Notes: generated by a model from the sequence alone, not told the origin. A stretch of DNA of 63,776 nt from Streptomyces cellostaticus (GCF_001513965.1 NZ_KQ948031.1:1-63776), one strand, 5' to 3'. Numbered from the stretch's first letter, positions 33,582 through 42,643 are shown. Program-made: numbers and translations.

Positions 33582-33612
33582 CGCTAAACCTTGCCCTTGA
33601 GGGTAAGGTCAA
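33582..33612 (-). promoter_or_regulatory. MerR-type promoter/operator
   Basis: On the minus strand a -35 TTGACC (33612-33607) and -10 TTAGCG (33587-33582) are 19 bases apart, the long spacing activated by MerR proteins. The spacer is a near-perfect palindrome (33588-33609; ACCTTGCCCT against AGGGTAAGGT). It must drive the MerR-peroxiredoxin gene. Confidence 0.85.
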
Positions 33613-34056
33613 GCCGAACGAGGAGAGGCGGGCCGCGTCGCAGGACTTGCCGCGTAGTCTGCCCGGGCCCTGGCCGCGCTCCGCACCCGCACCCGCACGG
33701 CGTACTGCGCGGCGGGTGGCTTGCCGGCGAAGAAGCCGGCCGATGCGGACTCGGCCTGCTGCACGAGGCGTTCGTGCGGCGGCTGCACGCGGACGGGCTC
33801 ACCGGCGGAGTGCTGGAGTGCGGGGAGGCCAACGCGCGGGCGCAGGCGCTTGGCCGCGACCGCATCCGGCTGCGGGTGACATTCCCCTTTGATCAACCAG
33901 TGGGCCGGGTCGTGTCCACAAAGCCCGGGACGGGATCGCCACTTCCGCCGCCGACCGGCCGGTGGCACCTCAGGACGGCCCACGGGCGCAGGGACGGTCA
34001 GGCGCTGCGCGTTTCCTCCGGCCCGATCCGCCGGACAGGCCCTAGGCTCCGGATGC
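33613..34056. other. 444-base intergenic region, possible gene remnant
   Basis: No intact gene. A plus-strand stretch at about 33745-33895 reads with coding-like third-position GC (FVRRLHADGLTGGVLECGEA) but has no start, ribosome site or recognised family, so it may be a remnant. The rest shows nothing recognisable. Confidence 0.4.
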
Positions 34057-34449
34057 ATGGTGCACGTACTCAGCAGCCGGACACTTCTGCGCCCCGTGGA
34101 CCCCGAGCGCACCCGGATCTTCTACGGGGAGCAGCTGGGCCTGGCCGTCTACCGCGAGTTCGGCACGGGTCCGGAGCGTGGAACCGTCTACTTCCTCGGC
34201 GGCGGGTTCCTGGAGGTCTCCGGACGCGCGCAGAGCCCTGCGTCGCCCGCGGTACAGCTGTGGCTCCAGGTCGAGGATGTGACCGGCGCCCACGAGGAGT
34301 TGCTGGCCAAGGGGGTCGAGATCGTACGGCCCCCGGTGAAGGAGCCGTGGGGCCTGATCGAGATGTGGATCGCCGACCCGGACGGCATCCGGATCGTGCT
34401 GGTGGAAGTCCCGTCGGACCATCCGCTGCGGTACCGGCCCGGCATCTAG
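34057..34449 (+). CDS. VOC-family protein (130 aa)
   Basis: A single glyoxalase/bleomycin-resistance-fold unit of two beta-alpha-beta3 modules. RIFYGEQLGLAVYREFG opens the first and VTGAHEELLAKGVEIVRPP the second, with EMWIADPDGIRIVLVEV closing it. Metal ligands are only partly evident. The ATG at 34057 or the GTG at 34060 may be the start. The TAG stop is shared in opposite orientation with the convergent methyltransferase gene (4-base overlap). Confidence 0.85.
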   Translation: MVHVLSSRTLLRPVDPERTRIFYGEQLGLAVYREFGTGPERGTVYFLGGGFLEVSGRAQSPASPAVQLWLQVEDVTGAHEELLAKGVEIVRPPVKEPWGLIEMWIADPDGIRIVLVEVPSDHPLRYRPGI

Positions 34450-35276
34450 GGCCGGCGGCCCGCCGTGAGCAGGTGGCCGCTGACGCCGAGCAGGGACGGC
34501 ACGGACTCGGTCCGGCGCAGCGCGCGCAGGACCAGCTCGCGGCGTGCGGGGTCGTCGAGCGAGGCGGAGATGTCGCCCACCAGCCATGCGGCGCCCTCCA
34601 CGCCGTACTGGCCGCGGGATGTCAGGCCGGCGTCGGCGAACTCGGCCGGGACGTCGGCGGGTTCATGGAAGTAGGCGGTCGTGAAGAGGGACTTCGGCCC
34701 GCCGGTCGGTCGCATCCGCCCGTCGCCAATCGCCGCCTCGATCTGCGGACGGTGCTCGGCGTCGAAGTACAGCCCCGTGCTCAGGTTGTCGTGCAGGGCC
34801 GCGTACCGGTTGATCGTGGCGGCCACCACCAGCCCTCCGGGCCGCAGCACCCGGCGGGCCTCGGCGAGCGCCCGGACACGGTCCACCCGCTCGGGCAGGT
34901 GGTAGAGGGGGCCGAGGAGCAGCACCACGTCCACGGACGCGTCCGGCGCCGCGAGGGCGCGGGCGTCGCCGTGGCGTGCGGTGACGCCGGGCAGACGGGC
35001 CGCTCGTTCGACGTGCAGCGGCACGGGGTCCACGAGGTCCACCGCGTAGCCGTCGGCGGCCAGCCACTGCGCGTGGACGCCGCTGCCGCCGCCCACGTCG
35101 AGGACCCGCGCCGGAGCGGGCGGCAGGAGGCGGCGCAGGACGTCCTGCGTGCGCCACAGCTCCAGGCGTCCGGCGCCCGAGCGCAGCCGGCCGTCCTCCT
35201 GGTCCCGTTCGTAGTACTCCGCGATCTCCTCGGCAAGTCCGGGGCCCTCGGCCGCCGCTGCGTGATCCGTCTCCAT
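34446..35276 (-). CDS. Class I SAM-dependent methyltransferase
   Basis: A 276-residue methyltransferase. Motif I is VLDVGGGSGVHAQWLA (about 57-72), motif II DLVDPVPLHVERA, and the DVVLLLGPLYHLPE motif IV-like strand and EARRVLRPGGLVV follow. The ATG at 35276 is chosen over an upstream start that would add 12 nondescript residues. Substrate unknown. A C-terminal GVSGHLLTAGRRP tail resembles small-molecule methyltransferases of this group. Confidence 0.9.
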   Translation of the reverse strand: METDHAAAAEGPGLAEEIAEYYERDQEDGRLRSGAGRLELWRTQDVLRRLLPPAPARVLDVGGGSGVHAQWLAADGYAVDLVDPVPLHVERAARLPGVTARHGDARALAAPDASVDVVLLLGPLYHLPERVDRVRALAEARRVLRPGGLVVAATINRYAALHDNLSTGLYFDAEHRPQIEAAIGDGRMRPTGGPKSLFTTAYFHEPADVPAEFADAGLTSRGQYGVEGAAWLVGDISASLDDPARRELVLRALRRTESVPSLLGVSGHLLTAGRRP

Positions 35277-35518
35277 GGACGCAGCCTCGCCTGCCCTGCC
35301 GGACTCGGACAAGCGATTTCCGCGCCGGGATGCCGGGAACGCGTGCCGCCGACGACCGGTGACCGGGCGCCCGGGGAGGCCCGACGGATGCGGGGCCGTC
35401 GCACCGGCATCGGCCCCGGATGGCCGGGCCGCGCGGCCGGGGCTAGCGTGCGAGGTAAGGACCCCGCCCGCGCACGGATGCCCCTTGCCCCGTGCGGCCG
35501 CGCCCGGAAGGAACCGCC

Positions 35519-36283
35519 ATGAAGTTCGACAAGCCGGTGATCGGCGGCCCCTGCTGGACCGAGCTGGGGACCAGCGACCTGGAGGGGGCGAAGCGGTTCT
35601 ACACCGAGCTGTTCGGCTGGCGGCCGGAGACGGATCCGCGGCAGGAGGCGGGCGGGTACACCGTGGCGCACCTGGGGGACGCGGCGGTCGCCGCGCTCAC
35701 CCCGCTCTACCAGGAGTCCCAGCCGGTCGCCTGGAACGTGTCGTTCGCGGTGGCGGACGCGGACGAGGCGGTGCGGCGGGTGGAGGAGGCGGGCGGGACG
35801 GTGATCCTCGGCCCGATGGACGTCTTCGACGTGGGCCGTTTCGCCGTGGCCCTCGACCCGACGGGCGCGGCGTTCCAGCTGTGGCAGGCGCGGGCCTTCC
35901 CCGGCGCCGGGCTGTTCAACGCGCCCGGCACCCTCGGCTGGGTGGAGCTGACGACCCGCGCCCCTGACCGGGCCCGGGACTTCTACACCACGGTCTTCGG
36001 CTGGAGCGTCAACGCCTCGCAGTGGTACACGCAGTGGGGCATCGGCGGGGAGGACTTCGGCGGGATGGCCGACATGGGCGACCGCTTCCCGCCCGAGGTG
36101 CCGGCGCACTGGCTGCCGTACTTCGCGGTGGACGACGTGGACGGGACGGCCCAGGTCGCCGGGCAGGCGGGCGGCACGGTCGTCATGGCGCCCACGGACG
36201 TGCCGGACGGCCCGCGCATCGCGGTGCTGCGGGACCCGCAGGGAGCGGCGTTCGGCGTGCACCAGGCGGGCCAGGAGGGCTGA
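35519..36283 (+). CDS. Two-domain VOC-family protein
   Basis: A 254-residue protein with two tandem VOC units: WTELGTSDLEGAKRFYTELFGW begins the first and WVELTTRAPDRARDFYTTVFGW the second, an internal duplication. Each ends in an ADPxG-like strand (ALDPTGAAFQLWQ; LRDPQGAAFGVHQ). This is the 27 kDa hydrolase-like group in Streptomyces. GGAAGGA precedes the ATG. Function unknown. Confidence 0.9.
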   Translation: MKFDKPVIGGPCWTELGTSDLEGAKRFYTELFGWRPETDPRQEAGGYTVAHLGDAAVAALTPLYQESQPVAWNVSFAVADADEAVRRVEEAGGTVILGPMDVFDVGRFAVALDPTGAAFQLWQARAFPGAGLFNAPGTLGWVELTTRAPDRARDFYTTVFGWSVNASQWYTQWGIGGEDFGGMADMGDRFPPEVPAHWLPYFAVDDVDGTAQVAGQAGGTVVMAPTDVPDGPRIAVLRDPQGAAFGVHQAGQEG

Positions 36284-36376
36284 CCGGCCGGCTTGCCTTC
36301 GAGCGGACTCCAGCTCCTAGCGTCGTGCACACGGCCCCGGGACCTGCTCTGCACCTGCTCGGAAAGGGAAGCACTC

Positions 36377-37429
36377 GTGCGTTACACACTCTTCGGACGG
36401 ACCGGCCTGCGCGTCAGCGAGCTGGCCCTCGGCGCGATGACCATCGGCGACGACTGGGGGTGGGGCGCGGACAAGGAGACCAGCGCCCGGATCGTCGACG
36501 CCTATGCCGACGCGGGCGGCAACTTCATCGACACCGCGAACAACTACACGTTCGGCAGCTCGGAGCGGATCCTCGGCGAACTGCTGAGCGGGCGGCGCGA
36601 CTCCTTCGTCCTGGCGAGCAAGTACACCTGCGGCATGCGCGAGGGGGACCCCAACTCCGCGGGCAGCCACCGCAAGAATCTCGTGCAGTCGCTCGAGGCG
36701 AGCCTGGAGCGGCTGCGCACGGACCGGCTCGACGTCCTGTGGGTGCACGCCCGCGACAACTTCACCCCGGTCGAGGAGGTGATGCGGGCCCTGGACGACC
36801 TCGTGCGCTCCGGGAAGGTGCTGTACGTCGGGGTCTCGGACTGGCCGGCCTGGGAGATCGCGCAGGCCAACACCCTTGCGGAGCTGCGCGGTTGGACCTG
36901 TTTCGCGGGCTCGCAGCTGCGCTACAGCCTGCTGGAGCGCACTCCGGAGCGCGAACTCCTGCCCCAGGCCCGGGCGTTCGACCAGGCCCTGTTCGCCTGG
37001 GCGCCGCTGGCGTCGGGCAAGCTCACCGGGAAGTACCGGCGCGGGGAGGCGGGTCGGCTCGCGACGCTCGGGGGCGAGCCGGAGGCGTGGGAGGAGGACG
37101 TCATCGACGCCGTGGCCGAGGTCGCGGAGCAAGGCGGCTGGAGTCCGGCACAGGTGGCCCTCGCCTGGCTGCGCGGCCGCCCGGGGAACGTCGTACCGAT
37201 CGTCGCGGCGACCAAGGAGGCGCAGCTGGCCGACAATCTGGCGAGCACCGGGGTCCGTCTCGATGCCGACGCGGTGGCGCGCCTGGACGAGGTGAGCGCG
37301 GTCCCGCTCGGCTTCCCGCACGACTTCCTGCGGGAGCCGCCCATCACCCGCAACGTCTACGGGGACCGCTGGCAGCAGATCGAGGACCGCCGCTCCACCT
37401 ACCGCCGTACGGTGCACGACGTGCTCTAG
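36377..37429 (+). CDS. Aldo/keto reductase
   Basis: A 350-residue (alpha/beta)8 NADPH-dependent reductase starting at a GTG with GGAAAGGGAAG before it. The catalytic tetrad is visible: FIDTANNYTFG (Asp and Tyr), LASKYTCG (Lys) and VLWVHARDN (His). The C-terminal cofactor region reads VVPIVAATKEAQLADNLAS. It belongs to the large potassium-channel-beta-like/YajO-like branch acting on aldehydes or ketones. Substrate not evident. Confidence 0.93.
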   Translation: MRYTLFGRTGLRVSELALGAMTIGDDWGWGADKETSARIVDAYADAGGNFIDTANNYTFGSSERILGELLSGRRDSFVLASKYTCGMREGDPNSAGSHRKNLVQSLEASLERLRTDRLDVLWVHARDNFTPVEEVMRALDDLVRSGKVLYVGVSDWPAWEIAQANTLAELRGWTCFAGSQLRYSLLERTPERELLPQARAFDQALFAWAPLASGKLTGKYRRGEAGRLATLGGEPEAWEEDVIDAVAEVAEQGGWSPAQVALAWLRGRPGNVVPIVAATKEAQLADNLASTGVRLDADAVARLDEVSAVPLGFPHDFLREPPITRNVYGDRWQQIEDRRSTYRRTVHDVL

Positions 37430-37432
37430 CGC

Positions 37433-38014
37433 TCAGGCGCGCAGGACACCCGTCCGGCCCTCCAGGCGGCTGAGCAGGTCGCCGAGCAGTGCGGCCAGTT
37501 CGCCCTGGCCCTCGGGGGCGAGGGCGGACAACACGGTCGTCTCGTAGGCGAGTTGCTCGGGGAGGATGCCGTCGACCAGGTCACGGCCGGCGTCGGTGAG
37601 ACGGACATGGGCCACGCGCCGGTCCCGGGCGTCACCGCGCCGCTCCACCAGTCCGCGTTCGGTCAGCTGCTTGAGCCGCTTGGTGACGGCGGCCCCGGAG
37701 GAGAAGGTCTCCCGGACCAGCTCCCCCGGGGTCAGCTCGTGGCCGGTACGGCGCAGTGCCCCGAGCAGGTCGAACTCGGGGCGGCTGAGCCCGGCCCGGC
37801 GCAGCGGAGCGTCCTCGGCCTGCTGGAGGAGGGCGGCGCAGCGGTTGATCCGGCCGATGACCTCCATGGGTCCGGTGTCCAGTTCGGGGTGCACGGCCTG
37901 CCACTGCCTGACGACGGTGGAGACGGTGTCCGTGTGCACCGCGTCGCTCCCGTTCCCCGGCCGCCCGTTCGCCGCGTCGCCCCCGGCCTGCGGCCGTCCG
38001 TTCGTCGCCGTCAT
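37433..38014 (-). CDS. MarR-family transcriptional regulator
   Basis: A 193-residue MarR protein with a 30-residue Gly/Asn-rich lead. The winged helix spans about 60-150: LSRPEFDLLGALRRTGHELT, ETFSSGAAVTKRLKQLTERG and RRGDARDRRVAHVRLT. Its ATG overlaps the stop of the FUSC transporter gene (ATGA), so it is translated with the transporter and likely represses it. Candidate operator palindromes precede the transporter. Confidence 0.92.
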   Translation of the reverse strand: MTATNGRPQAGGDAANGRPGNGSDAVHTDTVSTVVRQWQAVHPELDTGPMEVIGRINRCAALLQQAEDAPLRRAGLSRPEFDLLGALRRTGHELTPGELVRETFSSGAAVTKRLKQLTERGLVERRGDARDRRVAHVRLTDAGRDLVDGILPEQLAYETTVLSALAPEGQGELAALLGDLLSRLEGRTGVLRA

Positions 38015-39681
38015 GGCCGTATGTCCTCCGTCGTCCTGCCCGTGTCCTGCTCCAGGGGGGCGAGCCCCTGGCGTCGTACCGTCGCGGCGAGCGTACGATG
38101 TCCCGACTGTTCGGCGAGCACGACCCGCTCCTCGGGCAGGGCGCGCTGCCACCATTCGCCCAAGGCGGCGTCGGCCGTGGCGCGCAGGTCGACCAGGGCG
38201 GCGCCGAGGGTGCGGCGGGCGGTCTCCAGGGCGCGGGGTGCCGGGTGCGGCTCGGCGAGCAGGCGTGCGGCCTGTTCGCGGGCGCGTTCGACGGCGGTCA
38301 GCGCGTGCTCGATGCGGTCGCCCGCACGCCGGTTGGTGACGGCCACGGCCGCGGCGAAGCCGACCAGCGCGCCGACGAGGGTGTCCGCGACCCGCTCGGT
38401 GATGAGCCGGCCGGGGTCCTGGGTGCGGGCGAACTCGGTGACGAGCAGGGCCATCGGCGTGACGCACATGCTGCCGAGCCAGTAGTTGCGGCCCATCAGC
38501 GCCTCGGCACCGAAGTTGAAGGCGAGGCAGCACAGCACCAGGGCGGCCGGGTGGAGGTGGGCGAGCGGGGCGACGGCGGCGAAGACGAGGACGCCGACGA
38601 GGTTGCCGACGACACGCTGAACGCCCCGGCTCCAGGTGAGGGTGACGTTCGCCTGGTAGAGGGAGGCCGCGGTGACCAGGGCCCAGTACGGGCGGCCGAC
38701 GCCGAGCGCGAGGGAGGCGTAGCCGGCGAGGGCGCAGCCGATCGCGGTGCGGGCGGCGACGGGGGCGAGCGGCGCGAGCCGGTGGCGCAACGGAGGGCGT
38801 GGGGAGGCGAGTTCGGTGTCCACGCCGAGCAGTTCACCGGCCGCGTCGCGGGGGGACTCGACCCGTGGGACTCGGCCGGTGCCGCGCAGGTCGCGGGCCC
38901 AGGCGCGCAGCCGCTCGGGGTCGGTGTCGGCGGGGGCGGCGACGGCGACCTCGGCGCGCACGAGGAGCCGTTCGAGGGCGCGCCGGGTGCGGTCGGGGCG
39001 GGCGCCTGCGGCCGGCAGGGACTGCCGGGCGGCGTGGACGGCGGCGGCGCTCGCGGCGCGGACCCGGGCGTGGCCTTCGCCGGTACCGCGTGTATCGGCG
39101 TACGCGGCGGCGGCGTTCAGGGCCTGGGCGGTGGCGCGGCGCTCCGGGCCGTGCGGGCGCAGCAGCCCGGGTGCCATGGCGATCAGCCAGGCCCAGGCGC
39201 CCGCCGCCAGGGCCAGTCCGACGTGGCCGGGAACCTGGCCGAGGCTCTGCGGCACGAACAGGCAGGCGGAGCTGATGAAGGTGAGAACCACGTTCCCCGG
39301 CGGACCGGTGCGGGTGGCGTCGCACACCGTCTTCTGCACGGCCGCCAGGAGAGCGCCGACGGTGACCAGCACGACGGCGTCGTCGGTGAGCGAGGCGGCG
39401 GCCAGAGCGACGGCGAGGCCGCCGGCCATGCCGAGCACGACCCCGGCGAGGGCCCGGGCCCGGGCGGCGTAGGGCCGGTGGTGGCCGTAGAGCGCGCACA
39501 GGGATCCGGCCATCGTGTAAACGGCGAGGTCGAGGCGGCCGAGCGCCAGCAGGGTCAGGTTGGGCGGGGCGACCGCGGCCACCGCGCTCAGCGCGGGCTT
39601 GAACCAGATGTCGGAGGGCCGCCCGAGGCGGAGCGTGCCGGCGAGGGGAAGACGGTGGAGGGTCGCACTGCTCATACCCAT
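38011..39681 (-). CDS. FUSC-family aromatic acid exporter-like membrane protein
   Basis: About 556 residues with two blocks of membrane segments (about 30-160 and 320-440) joined by a long cytoplasmic region, the layout of FUSC/AaeB-type transporters; YWALVTAASLYQANVTLTWSRGVQRVVGNLVG is split across the FUSC core, which typically contains such a Q-R-x2-G signature. It likely exports an aromatic or amphipathic compound. ATGs at 39681 and 39675 both lack a ribosome site, and a -10-like TTAAAT lies directly upstream, so the mRNA may be leaderless. The MarR gene follows by ATGA overlap. Confidence 0.87.
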   Translation of the reverse strand: MGMSSATLHRLPLAGTLRLGRPSDIWFKPALSAVAAVAPPNLTLLALGRLDLAVYTMAGSLCALYGHHRPYAARARALAGVVLGMAGGLAVALAAASLTDDAVVLVTVGALLAAVQKTVCDATRTGPPGNVVLTFISSACLFVPQSLGQVPGHVGLALAAGAWAWLIAMAPGLLRPHGPERRATAQALNAAAAYADTRGTGEGHARVRAASAAAVHAARQSLPAAGARPDRTRRALERLLVRAEVAVAAPADTDPERLRAWARDLRGTGRVPRVESPRDAAGELLGVDTELASPRPPLRHRLAPLAPVAARTAIGCALAGYASLALGVGRPYWALVTAASLYQANVTLTWSRGVQRVVGNLVGVLVFAAVAPLAHLHPAALVLCCLAFNFGAEALMGRNYWLGSMCVTPMALLVTEFARTQDPGRLITERVADTLVGALVGFAAAVAVTNRRAGDRIEHALTAVERAREQAARLLAEPHPAPRALETARRTLGAALVDLRATADAALGEWWQRALPEERVVLAEQSGHRTLAATVRRQGLAPLEQDTGRTTEDIRP

Positions 39682-39684
39682 CAA

Positions 39685-39709
39685 TTTAACATGTGTTTTA
39701 CCAGTAAAA
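39685..39709. promoter_or_regulatory. MarR operator candidate and promoter of the FUSC-MarR operon
   Basis: TTTTAC-CA-GTAAAA (39696-39709) is a perfect palindrome next to ACATGT (39690-39695) and a -10-like TTAAAT (minus strand, 39690-39685), in an unusually AT-rich patch. Binding here would block the transporter promoter. Confidence 0.65.
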
Positions 39710-39841
39710 GACCTACCCGGGCCCGCCCCTCACCTGCTGCGCTCCGGCGAATGCTCCCCATGTACACCCTTGCGCTCGCGTGCGCCCCGCATGCCGTGGG
39801 CATCGCATCCCTCGACCGACCGTCGAGCTGCGGAGGTGCGC

Positions 39842-40393
39842 GTGCACGGACCGACGTCGCCGGCCTGGCTGCTGGTCACGCTGTGCGCGGCGACCGGGGC
39901 CTACTGCCTGCTGCGGATGCGCAGCACGGTCGAGGAGCAGCGCCGGGCCGCGGGCGGCGAGGCGCTGATGGGGTTCGGCATGGCCGCGATGGCCGTGCCC
40001 GCCACGGCGTTCACCCCGCCGGGGTGGGCGTGGCCGCTGTACGCGGCCGTGTTCGGTGCGGCGGCGCTGCGCGCCCTGTGGGCCGCGCGCAGCGGCCCGC
40101 ACCATCTGCACCATCTGGTGGGAACGGCGGCGATGATCTACATGTCCCTCGCCATGGCGGCCTCCCCCGCCTCCCCTCACCACTCCCACACCGGCGCCGG
40201 GGTCCCGCTGGTGACCGGCGCACTCCTGCTCTACTTCACCGGCTACGTCCTGGTCTCCGGGGCCCGTCTGGTGCCCGCTGCCGCCCCCGCGGGCGGGGCG
40301 GTGGCGCCGCGCTGGGGCGACCGCCCCGAACTGGCACGGGCGTGCCGGCTGTCGATGGGGATAGGAATGGTCGCAATGCTGCTCACGATGTGA
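39842..40393 (+). CDS. DUF5134 membrane protein
   Basis: A 183-residue protein with five likely membrane segments. GTG at 39842 follows GGAGGTGCGC. Histidine-rich loops HHLHHLVGTAAMIYMSLAMA and SPHHSHTG are characteristic of DUF5134. The His clusters inside or near the membrane suggest metal or heme contact, but no function is established. A longer upstream frame exists without support. Confidence 0.85.
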   Translation: MHGPTSPAWLLVTLCAATGAYCLLRMRSTVEEQRRAAGGEALMGFGMAAMAVPATAFTPPGWAWPLYAAVFGAAALRALWAARSGPHHLHHLVGTAAMIYMSLAMAASPASPHHSHTGAGVPLVTGALLLYFTGYVLVSGARLVPAAAPAGGAVAPRWGDRPELARACRLSMGIGMVAMLLTM

Positions 40394-41110
40394 ACCGCCG
40401 GGCCTTCCTTGCTGCACGCACCGGGCCCCGCTCACCTGCACTGATGAGGCACCGTTGACCGGAGCCGACCTGATCCGCGGGACAAGCCCCGGCACCGCCG
40501 CCCACACCCGGGGGCTTCACCACCCAGGCACCGATGACACTCGCGGCACGCAGGCGCTGCGGACGGCGGCCGGACAGCCCGGTACGCCCGGCGGTGCGCT
40601 CCACGGCAGCGCCCGCCCGCGCCTTGACCACCGACACCCGCGCCACGCCCACGGACACCGGCACCACGACCGCCGACGCCCGCGCCACACCCACCGACAC
40701 CCGCACCACGACCGCCGACACCCACACCACGACCGCCGACACCCACGCCACGACCACCGGCACCATGACCGCCGACGCCCACACCACGACCACCGACACC
40801 CGCACCATGACCGCCGACGCCCACGCCACGACCACGCACGCCCGCACCACGCCCACCGACACCCACACCACGACCACCGACGTCGGCGCGCGGGCACCAG
40901 ACCCAGTGACCGGCTCCGCCCGCGCTCGCCCGCCGATGTGCGCGGCGCTCGGTTCGACGGCGGCGCGCGGGCCCTCAGCGTCCTGCTCCGCCTGCCGCCC
41001 GCCCCCGCGCACCCGAGTCGGCCGCGAGGCGGCGGGCCCCGGACCGGCGACTGATGACCCTCGCGGCCCGGGCAGTGGCCCCGGCGCCGCCTCTCGGCGA
41101 AGATCGCGGC
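40394..41110. other. 717-base region between DUF5134 and PAP2 genes
   Basis: Contains the minisatellite at 40633-40878 and no gene I can defend. Several long open frames cross it on both strands because of the repeat. Two similar ATGAC-CTCGCGGC stretches occur at 40534 and 41054, before and after the repeat, which may mark an old duplication. Confidence 0.5.
40633..40878. repeat. 21-bp minisatellite, 12 units
   Basis: Eleven 21-base units and one 15-base unit (40759-40773) run head to tail, with scattered substitutions. In one plus frame each unit encodes D-T-R/H-T-T-T-A; in another it encodes a His-rich HPHHDRR pattern; the minus strand gives VVVVWVSA-like repeats. Every unit is a multiple of three, so all frames stay open. 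No start codon with a ribosome site supports one frame. Confidence 0.85.
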
Positions 41111-41815
41111 ATGTACCGTCAGCCCGCCGGGGCCCCGCCGCGCACGTGGGCGCACCGCGCCGCGGCCCTCACAGCGGCCGTGTTCGCCGTCTGTTCCGCG
41201 CTGCTGGTCATGCTCGTCGCGGCCCGGTGGCATCCGCTGGTCGCCCTGGACGACGCCGTCTCCCGCCCCACCCACCGCTGGGCCGTCCGCGAACACGGTC
41301 TCACCCACACCTTCCGCATCCTGACGGACTGGGTCTGGGATCCGCTGACCATGCGCCTGGTGTGCGCGGCCGCCGCGGTGTGGCTGGTGTGGCGCCGCGC
41401 GGCCTGGTGGACGGCAGTGTGGCTGGCGGTCACCGTCGCCCTGTCCACGATCGTGCAGCAGTCCGCGAAGGCCGCCGTCGACCGGCCCCGCCCAACCTGG
41501 CCGGATCCCGTCGACAGTGCGCACTACGCGGCCTTCCCCTCCGGCCACGCCATGACGGCCACGGTCGTCTGCGGGCTCCTGCTGTGGCTGCTGCACCGCT
41601 TCGGCGCGGGGCGCGCCCTGTGGCGTACGGCCGTTGCCGTGGCCGCCGTCTCCGTGGCCGGCGTGGGCCTGACCCGGGTGTGGCTGGGCGTCCACTGGCC
41701 CTCGGACGTGCTGGGCGGCTGGCTGTTCGGGGCGCTGGTGGTGGCGGTGGCCGTGATGGCGTACGAGTGGCCGCGGGGCGGCAGGGCGCGCCCGCCGGTA
41801 CGCCGGCCCCGGTAA
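41111..41815 (+). CDS. PAP2-family membrane phosphatase
   Basis: A 234-residue integral membrane protein with about six segments. The three PAP2 motifs are present: KAAVDRPRP (K-x6-RP), the PSGHAM motif and a C-terminal SVAGVGLTRVWLGVHWPSDVLGG split across the SR-x5-H-x3-D region. It dephosphorylates lipid phosphates such as phosphatidate or undecaprenyl diphosphate at the membrane. The ATG at 41111 is preferred; an upstream ATG at 41054 adds 19 low-complexity residues. Confidence 0.92.
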   Translation: MYRQPAGAPPRTWAHRAAALTAAVFAVCSALLVMLVAARWHPLVALDDAVSRPTHRWAVREHGLTHTFRILTDWVWDPLTMRLVCAAAAVWLVWRRAAWWTAVWLAVTVALSTIVQQSAKAAVDRPRPTWPDPVDSAHYAAFPSGHAMTATVVCGLLLWLLHRFGAGRALWRTAVAVAAVSVAGVGLTRVWLGVHWPSDVLGGWLFGALVVAVAVMAYEWPRGGRARPPVRRPR

Positions 41816-41825
41816 GGTCCGGCGC

Positions 41826-42515
41826 ATGACTGCCGTGCTCTTCGATTTCTCGGGAACCCTGTTCCGCATCCAGTCCACCGAGTCCTGGCTGCGGGCCGCG
41901 CTGAAGGAGACCGGCCTGGCCCTGGCCGAGCCCGAACTCGCCGACACCGCGAAGGCCTTGGAGGCGGCCGGTGCGCTGCCGGGCGGGGCGGACCCGGTCG
42001 ATCTGCCGGAGGACCTCGCCGGTCTGTGGGCGGTACGGGACGAGAGCGCCGAGCTGCACCGGGCCGCCTACACCGGGCTGTCCCGGCGCGTGCCGCTGCC
42101 CGACCCCGCTCTGCACGACGTTCTGTACGACCGTCACAAGTCCCCGGACGCGTGGTCCCCGTACCCGGACGCCGCCGAGGTGCTGCGCACGCTGCGCGAG
42201 CGCGGGATCGGCGTCGCCGTGGTCAGCAACATCGGCTGGGACCTGCGCCCGGTCTTCCGCGAGCACGGGCTCGACGCGTACGTGGACGCCTATGTGCTGT
42301 CGTACGAACACGGTGTGCAGAAGCCGGACCCGCGGCTCTTCTCGGCCGCCTGCGCGGAACTGGGCGCCGATCCGCGGCAGGTGCTGATGGTCGGTGACAG
42401 CAGGGCGGCGGACGGCGGTGCGGCCGCGCTGGGCTGCCGCGTGCACTTCGTGGACCATCTGCCGGTGGCGCAGCGGCCCGACGCGCTGCTGCCGGTCCTG
42501 GACCTGGTGGGCTGA
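41826..42515 (+). CDS. HAD-family hydrolase
   Basis: A 229-residue HAD phosphatase. Motif I is variant FDFSGTLFR (nucleophile Asp and second residue Ser in place of the common Asp), motif II VVSNIGWD, motif III lysine in VQKPDPRLF and motif IV VMVGDSRAADGG-like. DxS instead of DxD occurs in some dehalogenase/epoxide-hydrolase-like members, so it may not be a standard phosphatase. It starts 10 bases after the PAP2 stop and is likely cotranscribed. Confidence 0.9.
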   Translation: MTAVLFDFSGTLFRIQSTESWLRAALKETGLALAEPELADTAKALEAAGALPGGADPVDLPEDLAGLWAVRDESAELHRAAYTGLSRRVPLPDPALHDVLYDRHKSPDAWSPYPDAAEVLRTLRERGIGVAVVSNIGWDLRPVFREHGLDAYVDAYVLSYEHGVQKPDPRLFSAACAELGADPRQVLMVGDSRAADGGAAALGCRVHFVDHLPVAQRPDALLPVLDLVG

Positions 42516-42643
42516 CCCCGCACTCCGGTCCTGCTCGGGGGCAGGCTTCCCCGCGCCGTCCGTCTGAGACGATCCCCCGCGTCGCCCCAGACGGACGGCA
42601 GCTCGGAACGGACCCCGCGCACAGCGGTGCCCTCGGCGTTGAG

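Noticed and set aside
40383..41054. Long open frames over the minisatellite (Thr-rich, His-rich or Val-rich)
   Set aside because: The repeat keeps all frames open, and none has a convincing start with a ribosome site or a family match. Treated as repeat, not gene.
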